In this document: piece after piece, positions 56,543-64,000 of the stretch
How the letters are laid out: every line of letters begins with the position of its first letter
How positions within the stretch are numbered: position 1 is the first letter of the stretch
Source: Caldicellulosiruptor kronotskyensis 2002
GTDB lineage: Bacteria; Bacillota; Thermoanaerobacteria; Caldicellulosiruptorales; Caldicellulosiruptoraceae
Assembly (NCBI RefSeq): GCF_000166775.1
Contig: NC_014720.1
Span: 1,606,501-1,670,500 of the forward strand
Direction: 5' to 3'
Length of the DNA stretch: 64,000 nt
Notes under the pieces: generated by a model
Database searches by the model: none
Seen by the model: the letters and a program-made list of their open reading frames with translations, nothing else
What the model was told of the DNA's origin: nothing
Position numbers and translations under genes: made by a program

Positions 56543-58037
56543 ATTCTTTCACCATCTTTGCAATGTATATATTCAAGTTTAAAAATCCCAATAAAAGACC
56601 TACAATTATCGTGCCTGAATCGTTTAAAAGCCATGCAAACATAGTAATTATAATAAACAATTTTATTTTTTCTTTTTCAAGTGGTCTTAAAACCAAAATT
56701 TCATTTTTGGTCAAAGCTAAGATACTTAAAATCACAAAGCAACTAACAAGCAAAATTGTCAATGGATATAATACAAAATAAGAAAGATTCATGAGAACTT
56801 TTCTTTTCATTGCACCAAGTAAAACCTCAGTGTTTGAAAAAACATTAAATAGATAGCTATTCTTGAAGATAGCAAAAACTATCAAGATTGCAGCTGGTAA
56901 CAATAAAAAAATCATCTTTTTTTTGTTTCGTGAAGTTATAACTGAAAACAAAATAAAACCTAAAAGCATGGAAACAAGCCCGCCAAAATTTATACCATAA
57001 TAGGGAATAGATAAAAATACAGCTAAGATCCCAAGGAATATATAAAGATTTTTCAAAGGAATCTTAGTCACAATTGAAAATACAAATGCAAAGCCCAATA
57101 AATAAGCAAAAAATTCATTGCCTATGCCATAAAACCTATTTGCAAATGAAGGATGATATCCCGCCGTAGAAATAATTTGCAAATAGTTATCATAAAAAAT
57201 AGCTTGAATCAAAATAGAGAGGATTCCACCCAAAGCAACTCCAGCTTGAGTTTTTTCTAAACTGAAGTATGATAATATTAACGAATTTGCAAAAAATAGT
57301 AATAAAAATATAAAAATATGGTTAATATACTGAACTATTATCGGTGAGTAGATAATAAAAAGGTACGAAAGTAACACTATGGTAGGAAATAATTTTAAAA
57401 TATACATACGCATAGCGCTTGGTAAACCTATTTTAAAACCACCAAAATAAATTATTGCTTCTAAAATTGAGAATATAATAATAACAGCAAAAAGCACTAT
57501 CAAATACTTATTAAGATACATAAGCTGATAATTCAATGCCCAAAAAAACTTCCACAAGTATTGTAAAAAGTCTTTTGCTACTAATATTTTGGCATCATTA
57601 TTAAACTTGCCTTCTAATATATCCATAAACTCGCTGTCCAGCACAAGTCCAGCTCTTTTAGTGTGAACTGACTTGAAAGTAAAAAAGCCTTCATCAGAAA
57701 GGTTATCGAAGACAAAGATTAATCTGCCATCACCACTGTATAAAAAAAACAGACCCTCTTTTTTCTTTTTAATCTGTGATAGACCGCTAATATTTGTCCC
57801 TTTTTTTTCAAGATATTCTTTAATCTTTTGACTTCTTTTTTGATCTTTTAAAACTACAATCACTGCCCAACCTTTTTTGCTACTTGAAATAACTTCTTTT
57901 GTAGCAGAAAAAAAATATTTATTAATAAACTCTTTCCCTTCAAATTTGTAGAAACTGAATGCAAAACTTAAGCTGAAAATTAAACTACTCAATGTTATTA
58001 TCAATATAAAACTTAACAATTTCTTCCAATATTTCAT
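56529..58037 (-). CDS. Unrecognised polytopic membrane protein
   Basis: About 502 aa. An N-terminal TM helix (~10-30) leads to a ~110-residue extracytoplasmic domain (residues ~35-155). About ten further TM helices follow, with a conserved-looking [16 protein letters not shown] loop (near residue 310) and a late [15 protein letters not shown] segment. I do not recognise a family with confidence; the NRF-GIGNE loop recalls uncharacterised membrane proteins that also carry it in other bacteria. It begins inside ireB (about 53 nt overlap) and overlaps the aldo/keto reductase at its end, so it is translationally coupled. Start ATG 58037 is preferred to TTG 58046. Confidence 0.75.
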   Translation of the reverse strand: MKYWKKLLSFILIITLSSLIFSLSFAFSFYKFEGKEFINKYFFSATKEVISSSKKGWAVIVVLKDQKRSQKIKEYLEKKGTNISGLSQIKKKKEGLFFLYSGDGRLIFVFDNLSDEGFFTFKSVHTKRAGLVLDSEFMDILEGKFNNDAKILVAKDFLQYLWKFFWALNYQLMYLNKYLIVLFAVIIIFSILEAIIYFGGFKIGLPSAMRMYILKLFPTIVLLSYLFIIYSPIIVQYINHIFIFLLLFFANSLILSYFSLEKTQAGVALGGILSILIQAIFYDNYLQIISTAGYHPSFANRFYGIGNEFFAYLLGFAFVFSIVTKIPLKNLYIFLGILAVFLSIPYYGINFGGLVSMLLGFILFSVITSRNKKKMIFLLLPAAILIVFAIFKNSYLFNVFSNTEVLLGAMKRKVLMNLSYFVLYPLTILLVSCFVILSILALTKNEILVLRPLEKEKIKLFIIITMFAWLLNDSGTIIVGLLLGFLNLNIYIAKMVKEYGNN

Positions 58038-58239
58038 CTCTTTCAATTCTCCTTATTATAGAGCGGGCATTCTTATGATTAGTAATATAAGTTGGGTCAC
58101 CTGATATTAAGTATCCTACAAGCTGAGCAATTGGATTGTAACCCTTTTCTTTCAGCGCACTGTAAACTTCACTCAATATCTCTTTAACCTTTTTTTCCAT
58201 ACTCTCTTCAAATGAGAAATGTTGAGTTTTATCGTTCAT
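57985..58239 (-). CDS. ireB: IreB family regulatory phosphoprotein (YrzL/UPF0297)
   Basis: 84 aa: [40 protein letters not shown] and [19 protein letters not shown] are characteristic. IreB is a small substrate of the PASTA kinase IreK in enterococci, affecting cephalosporin resistance. It is normally followed by ruvX and yrzB; here it is followed by the unknown membrane protein, which starts inside it. Confidence 0.94.
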   Translation of the reverse strand: MNDKTQHFSFEESMEKKVKEILSEVYSALKEKGYNPIAQLVGYLISGDPTYITNHKNARSIIRRIERDEILEEIVKFYIDNNIE

Positions 58240-58267
58240 TTCTTATACCACCTTTTAATTAATTTTT

Positions 58268-58305
58268 AAGCCCTCATCCACAATTTTAACTCTGGATGAA
58301 GGCTT
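58268..58305 (-). terminator. Terminator downstream of the SpoU methyltransferase gene
   Basis: A stem of about 13 bp (TAAGCCTTCATCCA pairing with TGGATGAGGGCTTA, one G-U) has a 12-nt loop and an AAAATT-type tail on the minus strand. It lies just after the SpoU gene stop and separates it from ireB. Confidence 0.8.
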
Positions 58306-58310
58306 AAATT

Positions 58311-59123
58311 CTATCTTTTTCTCAATTCATACAACACAATTGAAGCTGCCACCGCCGCATTTAAAGACTCTGTTTTGCCAACCATGGGAATTTTTATCTT
58401 TCTTGTTGCCACCTTTGCAAAAGAATCGCTAACTCCTTCAGATTCATTACCAATAACAATACAAAATCTTTTGTCAGGAACAATTTTTGAAATTTCAATA
58501 TCACCATACGGCGTTGCCACATAAACTGCAAAGCTATTATCTTTTAGGATTTTGATTAATTTTCCCTCTTCAGCCTCTCTCATAATCTGAAGATGAAAAA
58601 GTGAACCCATTGTGGCACGTGTTGTCTTAGGATTGTAAATATCAACTGTTCCCTTTGTTGTTACAACAGCGTCAAATCCAAATGCATCAGCACATCTAAT
58701 TAATGTTCCCAAATTGCCAGGGTCCTGTAGGTTGTCAGCTATAACTACTCTTCTCAGATTTTTTATAAAATTTATATCTTTGTCAACAAAAATACACTCA
58801 GCTAAAATACCTTGCGGTGTAGAAGTTGTAGTAATGTATTCAAACAACTTATCAGGAACCTCAATAACTCTTTTTATTTTCCCATCTTGTAAAAGGTACT
58901 TGCACTCCTCAAAAAATTCTTGATACTTCTCTTTTGCCTGTTGAGAAAATATAACCAAGTTTATACATTCAATCTGATACTCAATAGCTTCTTTGACAAG
59001 TTTTAAACCTTCAATTATGAAAGACCTAAACTCTTCTCTGTACTTTTTATCATGCAGTTTTTTTACTCTCTTTATACATTCGTTCTCGCGACTACTAATA
59101 AACTCAACTTTTTTTGTGGACAT
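58311..59123 (-). CDS. TrmH/SpoU family rRNA 2'-O-methyltransferase
   Basis: 270 aa. A small N-terminal substrate-binding domain is followed by the knotted SpoU domain: VIADNLQDPGNLGTLIRCAD, ATMGSLFHL, FCIVIGNESEGVSD and VGKTESLNAAVAASIVLYE, the three conserved motifs. It is likely an rRNA ribose methyltransferase of the YsgA/RlmB group. It lies downstream of rplT with a 45-nt gap. Confidence 0.92.
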   Translation of the reverse strand: MSTKKVEFISSRENECIKRVKKLHDKKYREEFRSFIIEGLKLVKEAIEYQIECINLVIFSQQAKEKYQEFFEECKYLLQDGKIKRVIEVPDKLFEYITTTSTPQGILAECIFVDKDINFIKNLRRVVIADNLQDPGNLGTLIRCADAFGFDAVVTTKGTVDIYNPKTTRATMGSLFHLQIMREAEEGKLIKILKDNSFAVYVATPYGDIEISKIVPDKRFCIVIGNESEGVSDSFAKVATRKIKIPMVGKTESLNAAVAASIVLYELRKR

Positions 59124-59167
59124 CTTATCAATAACCCTTGCTAAAAAAAATTAAAATTTGAAACATT

Positions 59168-59527
59168 TTACTGCGCATTTATTTGCTTTTTAGCAATTTC
59201 AACCAGCTCAGCAAATGCTTTTTGATCATTAACAGCCATATCTGCTAAGACTTTTCTATTAAGATTAATTCCTGCTTTTTTAAGACCATTCATAAACTTG
59301 CTGTACGAAAGACCATTTTGTCTTGCTGCTGCATTAATTCTTGTTATCCACAGCCTTCTAAAATCTCTCTTTTTAAGCCTTCTACCTATATATGCATATC
59401 TTAAAGACCTCATTACAGCTACATGCGCTTGTTTAAAAATCTTGCTCTTTGCACCAAAATAACCCTTTGCAAGTTTTAGCCATTTTTTATGTCTCTTTCT
59501 TGCCCAAACACCATTTTTTATTCTCAT
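59168..59527 (-). CDS. rplT: 50S ribosomal protein L20
   Basis: 119 aa, a strongly basic N-terminal half ([19 protein letters not shown]) and the usual [18 protein letters not shown] end. L20 also represses its own operon by binding the infC leader in Bacillus-type bacteria. AGGAGG precedes the ATG. Third gene of infC-rpmI-rplT. Confidence 0.98.
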   Translation of the reverse strand: MRIKNGVWARKRHKKWLKLAKGYFGAKSKIFKQAHVAVMRSLRYAYIGRRLKKRDFRRLWITRINAAARQNGLSYSKFMNGLKKAGINLNRKVLADMAVNDQKAFAELVEIAKKQINAQ

Positions 59528-59559
59528 TTATAACTCTACCTCCTGCTCAAAATTGTTGT

Positions 59560-59757
59560 TTATAGGTACGGCAAAAGCTTTTTGACTGCTTTAACGTTGG
59601 TAGCATCAACAACCACCGTCTTTTTCAAATTTCTCTTTCTCTTTCTTGACTTACCGCTCAAAAGGTGACTTTTACCTGCTTTTCTTCTTAAATATTTCCC
59701 ACTTCCACTAATCTTAATTCTTTTTGCAAGACCTCTATGTGTTTTAAGTTTCGGCAT
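59560..59757 (-). CDS. rpmI: 50S ribosomal protein L35
   Basis: 65 aa starting MPKLKTHRGLAKRIKISGSG, the standard start. ATG 59757 is chosen over an ATG at 59778, because GGGGAG lies about 13 nt upstream and the family begins MPKLKTH. It sits between infC and rplT as usual. Confidence 0.97.
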   Translation of the reverse strand: MPKLKTHRGLAKRIKISGSGKYLRRKAGKSHLLSGKSRKRKRNLKKTVVVDATNVKAVKKLLPYL

Positions 59758-59784
59758 CAAAAAACTCCTCCCCATCAAAAATTT

Positions 59785-60300
59785 TTATTGCTGTTTTGGC
59801 GCAATGACCGCTGTAAGGTTCTTTCCATCCAATTTCGGCTTTTTCTCAACAACTCCGTAATCTTTTATTTTTTCTATGAACCTGTTTATAATTTCTTCAC
59901 CTATTTCAGGATGCAAAACTTCACGACCCCTAAATCGAATAGACACCTTTACTTTGTCTCCATCCTGTAAAAACCTAATTGCATTTTTTACTTTTACGTT
60001 AAAGTCATGTTCTTCAATTGTGGTTGTAAGCCTGATTTCTTTTACGTTAATAACCTTTTGATTTTTCTTTGCCTCTTTCTCTTTTTTGGCAAGTTCAAAC
60101 TTATACTTGCCATAATCCATTATCTTGCACACAGGTGGATTAGCATGAGGAGCAATCTTAACTAAATCAAGTTTTTTTTCCTCAGCAATCCTCAGTGCCT
60201 CTTTTATGCTCATAATTCCAAGTTGAACACCGTTCTCATCAATTACTCTTACTTCCTTGTCTCTTATCTGCTCATTAATGAGCAAATCTTTATTATTTAT
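59785..60300 (-). CDS. infC: Translation initiation factor IF-3, probable AUA start
   Basis: IF-3 keeps ribosomal subunits apart and checks start codons. The protein has INEQIRDKEVRVIDENG at the start, KIMDYGKYKFELAKKEKEAK in the linker and VSIRFRGREVLHPEIG in the C-domain. A TTG at 60285 is the first standard start. I place the start at AUA 60300, which lies exactly 7 nt after a perfect AGGAGGTG (60308-60315). It gives NNKDLLINEQIRD, the usual IF-3 N-terminus (171 aa). A rare infC start codon fits known IF-3 autoregulation. Confidence 0.92.
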   Translation of the reverse strand: MNNKDLLINEQIRDKEVRVIDENGVQLGIMSIKEALRIAEEKKLDLVKIAPHANPPVCKIMDYGKYKFELAKKEKEAKKNQKVINVKEIRLTTTIEEHDFNVKVKNAIRFLQDGDKVKVSIRFRGREVLHPEIGEEIINRFIEKIKDYGVVEKKPKLDGKNLTAVIAPKQQ

Positions 60301-60344
60301 ATTAAAACACCTCCTGAAAATAAATAACCCTAATTCCTAATTTA

Positions 60345-60490
60345 AACAAAAAGTGGATAGAAGCATAGCCTATCCACTCCCTTACCTCTTTTTGAGCCAT
60401 ATTAATATGGCTCAAAAAGCACTATTGACCCTCCGAGTCATTTCTCGGAAAGGTGAGAAGCGATAGACTTCTACTTCTTTTTCACCTTTA
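60345..60490 (-). ncRNA. infC-rpmI-rplT mRNA leader (L20-leader-like)
   Basis: On the minus strand from about 60490 the RNA can pair AAGGTGA with TCACCTT (closing 60450-60488), form a CCGAG/CTCGG hairpin (60433-60448), a 13-bp hairpin (60388-60419; CTTTTTGAGCCAT and its complement), then the attenuator at 60351-60378. The position and structure match the L20-binding leaders of Firmicute infC operons. Assignment to the Rfam family was not tested. Confidence 0.7.
60347..60378 (-). terminator. Attenuator hairpin upstream of infC
   Basis: AGTGGATAG and CTATCCACT are separated by a 9-nt loop and followed on the minus strand by TTTTTG, about 50 nt upstream of infC. In L20 leaders the protein promotes formation of such a terminator; here that is an inference from position. 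Confidence 0.8.
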
Positions 60491-60492
60491 TA

Positions 60493-60522
60493 AGGATACC
60501 ATATATACTTTGAAAATGTCAA
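60493..60522 (-). promoter_or_regulatory. Predicted infC operon promoter
   Basis: TTGACA (60517-60522 on the minus strand) and TATCCT (60493-60498) are spaced by 18 nt. Transcription would start near 60486, giving a leader of about 185 nt that contains all the hairpins. Confidence 0.65.
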
Positions 60523-60546
60523 TATCAAATAAAAATTTTAAAAAAC

Positions 60547-61377
60547 CTATAAATTCAAACTCAAATTCATACTCCCTGTTCTGTACCCCTCTAAATCTAA
60601 AGTAATATACAAAAAACCTAACTCTTTAAACTTATTCCTAACATTCTCTATTAACTTAATATCTAAAAACTTCTCCATCTCATCCTTACCTATTTCTATT
60701 CGTGCAAGTTTGTCTTGATGATACCTTACCCTCACCTGCTTAAACCCAAGTCCAATTAAATATTCCTCAGCTTTTTCTATCATGCTTAATTTTTCTTTTG
60801 TTATTCTTTCTCCGTAAGGTATGCGTGAAGAAAGGCATGCAAAGGCAGGTTTGTCCCATGTTGGAAGTCCCAACTCTTTTGACAATTTCCTAATATCCTC
60901 TTTTGTAAGCCCAGCAACTTTAAGTGGACTTACCACATTCAGCTCACATGCCGCCTTCATGCCAGGTCTAAAATCATTCAAATCATCAAAGTTTGAACCA
61001 TCCGCAACATACTCAATTCCATGTGCCTTTGCTACTTTCCATATCTTTTCAAAAAGCTCTTTTTTGCAGTAATAGCATCTATCAACAGGGTTTTTATTAA
61101 ATCCCTCAATTTCAAGCTCTTCTGATTCTATGACTATGTGTTTTGCTCCTATTTGTTTTATGAATGTTATTGCATCATTGAGTTCTCTTTTTGGATAGGT
61201 TGAGGATGTTGCAGTCACAGCAATAACTCTATCTCCTAAAACATCATAAGCAACTTTGACTAAAAATGTACTATCCACTCCACCTGAATAAGCAATTGCA
61301 AGGCTTCCTAAGCTTTTGATATAGTTTTTTAATTTTTCATATTTTTCTTGTAATGTTTCATCTATTATGATATCCAT
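60547..61377 (-). CDS. larE: ATP-dependent sacrificial sulfur transferase LarE
   Basis: LarE donates sulfur, often from its own cysteine, to make the nickel-pincer nucleotide cofactor. 276 aa. The PP-loop is AYSGGVDSTFL near residue 30; RCYYCKKELF holds the cysteines; CLSSRIPYGE and GYRTGSMN are standard. No larB or larC is nearby, and the gene has its own promoter. PP-loop relatives exist, but the whole pattern fits LarE. Confidence 0.92.
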   Translation of the reverse strand: MDIIIDETLQEKYEKLKNYIKSLGSLAIAYSGGVDSTFLVKVAYDVLGDRVIAVTATSSTYPKRELNDAITFIKQIGAKHIVIESEELEIEGFNKNPVDRCYYCKKELFEKIWKVAKAHGIEYVADGSNFDDLNDFRPGMKAACELNVVSPLKVAGLTKEDIRKLSKELGLPTWDKPAFACLSSRIPYGERITKEKLSMIEKAEEYLIGLGFKQVRVRYHQDKLARIEIGKDEMEKFLDIKLIENVRNKFKELGFLYITLDLEGYRTGSMNLSLNL

Positions 61378-61436
61378 AAAATTACCCTCCTGTATGTTAT
61401 TGTATTAAATTATTTAGATAGATTTAGTATAAATTT

Positions 61437-61465
61437 ATTTTACACGTCTCCTTTTATTCTATCAA
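61437..61465 (-). promoter_or_regulatory. Predicted larE promoter
   Basis: Minus strand TTGATA (61460-61465) and TAAAAT (61437-61442) with a 17-nt spacer, 60 nt upstream of the larE ATG. The remainder of the 131-nt gap to hemL shows nothing else. Confidence 0.65.
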
Positions 61466-61509
61466 CATATTTTTAAACATACTAAGTTAACTACAAGACG
61501 TTGTTCTTA

Positions 61510-62790
61510 TCATTTCCTTTTTGAAGAGCAAAATTCCTCAGCAATTTCAACGAATTTTTCTACATCATTTTCGCTATGTGCTACAGATAAGAACATCGCT
61601 TCAAATTGAGAAGAAGGAACATAAATATGGTTTTTTATCATATATTCTGCAAAACTTCTGAACAAGTCTAAATCGCTCATCTTTGCCATCTCGAAATTTT
61701 CTACCTTTTCAACTCCAAAAAAGATTGTTAGCATTGAACCTACCCTGTTTATGCAAAAAGTTAAATTGGAATTAGAAAAGACTTGTGTCAACTCTTTTTC
61801 GAATTTTCCTGCTAACATCTCCAAATTACTATAAAAATGAGGATTTTCTTTAAGCTTCTTGATAGTAGCGTACCCTACACTCATCACAATTGGATTGCCC
61901 GACATAGTACCTGCCTGAAAGACATTTCCTTGGGGTGCTAAACACTGCATTATCTCTTTCTTGCCACCAACTGCACCGCAAGGAAGTCCTCCACCAATTA
62001 TCTTTCCAAGAGTTATAAGGTCCGGCTCAACATTATATAAAGCTCTTGCCCCTTTTAATGAGAGCCTAAAGCCGGTTATTACTTCATCGAAAATCAGAAC
62101 ACTGCCATAGAAGTTGCAAATTTCTCTTAAAGTTTGTAAAAACTCTTTTTTTGATGCTACAGTTCCCATATTTCCTGCCACAGGCTCAATTATAACAGCT
62201 GCTATCTCATCTTTGTTTTCTTTAAAAGCTTTTTCTACTGAATCTAAATTGTTGTATTCAACAACAATTGTATTTTGCACAATGTCTTCATCAATTCCTT
62301 TTAATCTTAGCTCAGCTACTGCTGATCCTGCTTCTTTCAGAAAGATGTCATGATGACCATGATAACAGCCTGCAAACTTTACTATTTTTTTCTTCCCAGT
62401 ATAGCCTTTCGCAAGTCTTACAGCAGTCATTGTAGCTTCTGTTCCTGAATTAACAAATCGAACCATATCAATTTGAGCTGTCTCACACACAAGCTTTGCC
62501 ATCTCATATTCAATTTCTGTTGGAGCACCAAATGCTATTTGTTCTTCCACCACTTCTTTTATCCTATTTACAACATCAGGGTCACAATGCCCTAATATCA
62601 TTGCCCCCCAGGACAGCACAAAATCAATGTATTCATTCCCATCCACATCAAATATATGGCAGCCTTTTCCTTTTGATATAATAGGCGGAATAATACTCAA
62701 ATTCTTAAATGCACGAATTGGACTGTTAACACCACCAGGAATATATCTTTTGGTCTTGTCAAATATCTCTTTACTTTTATCAAGTCTCAT
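61510..62790 (-). CDS. hemL: Glutamate-1-semialdehyde 2,1-aminomutase
   Basis: Makes 5-aminolevulinate from glutamate-1-semialdehyde (C5 route). 426 aa. GGVNSPIRAFKNL start, FVLSWGAMILGH, FVNSGTEATMTAVRLA, the FDEVITGFR aspartate, and TLGKIIGGGLPCGA with the PLP lysine. It follows hemB by 2 nt. Confidence 0.97.
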   Translation of the reverse strand: MRLDKSKEIFDKTKRYIPGGVNSPIRAFKNLSIIPPIISKGKGCHIFDVDGNEYIDFVLSWGAMILGHCDPDVVNRIKEVVEEQIAFGAPTEIEYEMAKLVCETAQIDMVRFVNSGTEATMTAVRLAKGYTGKKKIVKFAGCYHGHHDIFLKEAGSAVAELRLKGIDEDIVQNTIVVEYNNLDSVEKAFKENKDEIAAVIIEPVAGNMGTVASKKEFLQTLREICNFYGSVLIFDEVITGFRLSLKGARALYNVEPDLITLGKIIGGGLPCGAVGGKKEIMQCLAPQGNVFQAGTMSGNPIVMSVGYATIKKLKENPHFYSNLEMLAGKFEKELTQVFSNSNLTFCINRVGSMLTIFFGVEKVENFEMAKMSDLDLFRSFAEYMIKNHIYVPSSQFEAMFLSVAHSENDVEKFVEIAEEFCSSKRK

Positions 62791-62792
62791 GC

Positions 62793-63770
62793 TTACAGCT
62801 CCTTTCGATTTAATATCTTTGCAGCCTCTAAAGCATGGTACGTTATAATCGCATCAGCACCTGCTCTCTTTATTGCAGTCAATATTTCAATCATTATCTC
62901 TTTTTCATTCAAAAAACCAAGCTTGCCAGCACTTTTTACCATGGCATACTCGCCGCTAACATTATAAGCTATAATAGGAATATTGAATTTCTCTTTTGCC
63001 ACAAAAATTACATCAAGTGATGTCAAGGCAGGTTTTATAATTACAGCATCGGCGCCTTCTAAAATATCAGCTTCTATCTCTCGCAGAGCTTCTCTTTTGT
63101 TTTGGTATGGCATTTGATAACTTTTTCTGTCGCCAAAAGCAGGCCGTGAGTTTGCTACATCTCTAAATGGCGCATAAAGTGAGGATGCAAACTTTGCACT
63201 GTATGGTATAATGGGAGTATAAACAAATCCGTGACTGTCAAGTTTCTCACGGATAGCAGCAACCCTTCCGTCCATCATATCAGATGGACAAATTATATCT
63301 GCCCCTGCTTTTGCATAGGACAGTGCTATTTCACTTAAAACTTCTATTGTCTTATCATTGTCTATTTTATTGCCTTGCAAAATACCGCAATGTCCATGAG
63401 ATGTGTACTCACAAAGGCACACATCTGCAAACACTAATATATCTTCAGAATATTCTTTTATTTTCCTTATTGCCTGCTGGACTGCCCCATCATCCTTGGT
63501 AGCATAACTGCCCATCTCATCTTTCTGTGAAGTCACACCAAACAAAATTACACCGCCAATGTCAGCTTTCTTGATTTCATCCAAAATTTCATATAGTCTG
63601 TCAACAGATACCTTCACAATGCCATCTAATTGCGGCATTCTTTCAAACACGTTTTTACCATCATCAATAAATAGTGGAAAAATAAACTCTTTGCTGTAAA
63701 GTCTTGTTTCATAAAAAAGTTCTCTTAAAGCTTTTGTCTGTCTTAACCTTCTTAATCTTTTAAACTCCAT
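62793..63770 (-). CDS. hemB: Delta-aminolevulinic acid dehydratase (porphobilinogen synthase)
   Basis: Condenses two aminolevulinate molecules to porphobilinogen. 325 aa. The zinc cysteines are in DVCLCEYTSHGHCG, one Schiff-base lysine in PYSAKFASSLYAPFR and the other in AVIIKPALTSLD. These cysteines suggest a zinc enzyme. The start overlaps hemD by 11 nt. Confidence 0.97.
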   Translation of the reverse strand: MEFKRLRRLRQTKALRELFYETRLYSKEFIFPLFIDDGKNVFERMPQLDGIVKVSVDRLYEILDEIKKADIGGVILFGVTSQKDEMGSYATKDDGAVQQAIRKIKEYSEDILVFADVCLCEYTSHGHCGILQGNKIDNDKTIEVLSEIALSYAKAGADIICPSDMMDGRVAAIREKLDSHGFVYTPIIPYSAKFASSLYAPFRDVANSRPAFGDRKSYQMPYQNKREALREIEADILEGADAVIIKPALTSLDVIFVAKEKFNIPIIAYNVSGEYAMVKSAGKLGFLNEKEIMIEILTAIKRAGADAIITYHALEAAKILNRKEL

Positions 63771-64000
63771 TTTTGACCACCTCTAAAATCTTATTTACTA
63801 TTCCCTCATCAGTTACCTCATTACTAATGATACTTTTAATACCGAAACTTTCCAATGTCTTTTGGGTATGCTCACCAATTGAAATAACTATTTTATTAGA
63901 AAGCATTTCAACCCCATAGCATTCTATAAAGTGTCTAAACATTCCTGAGCTTGTGAATACAAATATGTCTGAATCGTAAACTGCATCATTTGGGTTTTTA
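63760..64000 (-). CDS. hemD: Uroporphyrinogen-III synthase, C-terminal part
   Basis: Only the last ~79 codons are inside the window; the start is beyond position 64000. The fragment reads DIFVFTSSGMFRHF, ISIGEHTQKTLESFGI and a short ending, the pattern of the second HemD subdomain. It may be free HemD or the tail of a CobA-HemD fusion. It is upstream of hemB in a hem operon. Confidence 0.85.
   Translation of the reverse strand, partial: KNPNDAVYDSDIFVFTSSGMFRHFIECYGVEMLSNKIVISIGEHTQKTLESFGIKSIISNEVTDEGIVNKILEVVKNGV

Noticed and set aside
61378..61509. Possible small RNA or terminator between larE and hemL
   Set aside because: Only the predicted larE promoter is convincing; the inverted repeat near 61490 is imperfect and lacks a T-run.
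1..64000. tRNA, rRNA, CRISPR array, transposase, phage or toxin-antitoxin genes
   Set aside because: None was visible on either strand; intergenic spaces are short and mostly explained by promoters, terminators or the infC leader.

Overview
The window is a dense, AT-rich bacterial chromosome segment with very short intergenic gaps and no tRNA, rRNA, CRISPR array, phage or insertion sequence that I can see. Gene content and synteny are those of a low-GC Firmicute: an alpha/beta-type SASP, YlbJ, the ylb cluster, IreB, FakA/YloU, CarD, LCP proteins and an infC-rpmI-rplT operon with a structured leader. The best guess is a thermophilic anaerobic clostridium of the Caldicellulosiruptor type; this rests on general resemblance and was not checked by any search. 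Almost every gene lies on the minus strand. Only five are on the plus strand: the D-Ala-D-Ala carboxypeptidase, argG, argH, tmcAL and ylbJ.

Layout. 1-8133 (minus): 5-formyl-THF cyclo-ligase, HD-GYP phosphodiesterase, dnaE, a TRAP (mtrB) homologue, a small DUF2007-like protein, pfkA and pyk (pyk runs off the left edge). 8204-9668: rpmF, ylbN/yceD and comEA. 9740-11201: a penicillin-binding carboxypeptidase with its own promoter. 11203-16429: nadD-yqeK-LCP-rsfS-leuS. 16517-19259: argGH with a clear promoter and a terminator. 19311-21422: rplY (CTC type), a DUF624 membrane protein and a CarD regulator. 21505-35487: a very tight run on one strand that starts with an acyl-CoA dehydrogenase and EtfBA. 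It continues through an exported ComEC-like metallo-beta-lactamase protein into a surface polysaccharide cluster: a Wzz-like protein, four genes resembling the WbpE/A/B/D route to a diacetamido-glucuronate sugar nucleotide, two polymerase/ligase-like membrane proteins, one glycosyltransferase and an LCP ligase.

35677-40181 is a rearranged ylb cluster (tmcAL, patatin, ylbJ, a coiled-coil protein, coaD, rsmD). 40305-48546 holds a SASP gene, recG, fakA, yloU, ribU, an rluB-type pseudouridine synthase and two rRNA m5C methyltransferases. 48568-55061 holds a Nudix hydrolase, mobA, a molybdopterin oxidoreductase and the NAD de novo genes nadABC. 55145-58239 has ireB and ruvX separated by an unrecognised 11-TM-type membrane protein and an aldo/keto reductase. 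58311-60522 has a SpoU methyltransferase and infC-rpmI-rplT behind an attenuator. 60547-64000 has larE and hemD-hemB-hemL.

The most interesting signals are: a TRAP gene beside dnaE; three probable non-canonical start codons (infC AUA, argH CUG, 5-FCL CUG), each with a good Shine-Dalgarno sequence and family-typical N-terminus; an acyl-CoA dehydrogenase/ETF module that appears co-transcribed with a surface-polymer cluster; and an unrecognised membrane protein translationally coupled to IreB. I see no convincing wholly new defence or mobile system here; most of the window is core genome.
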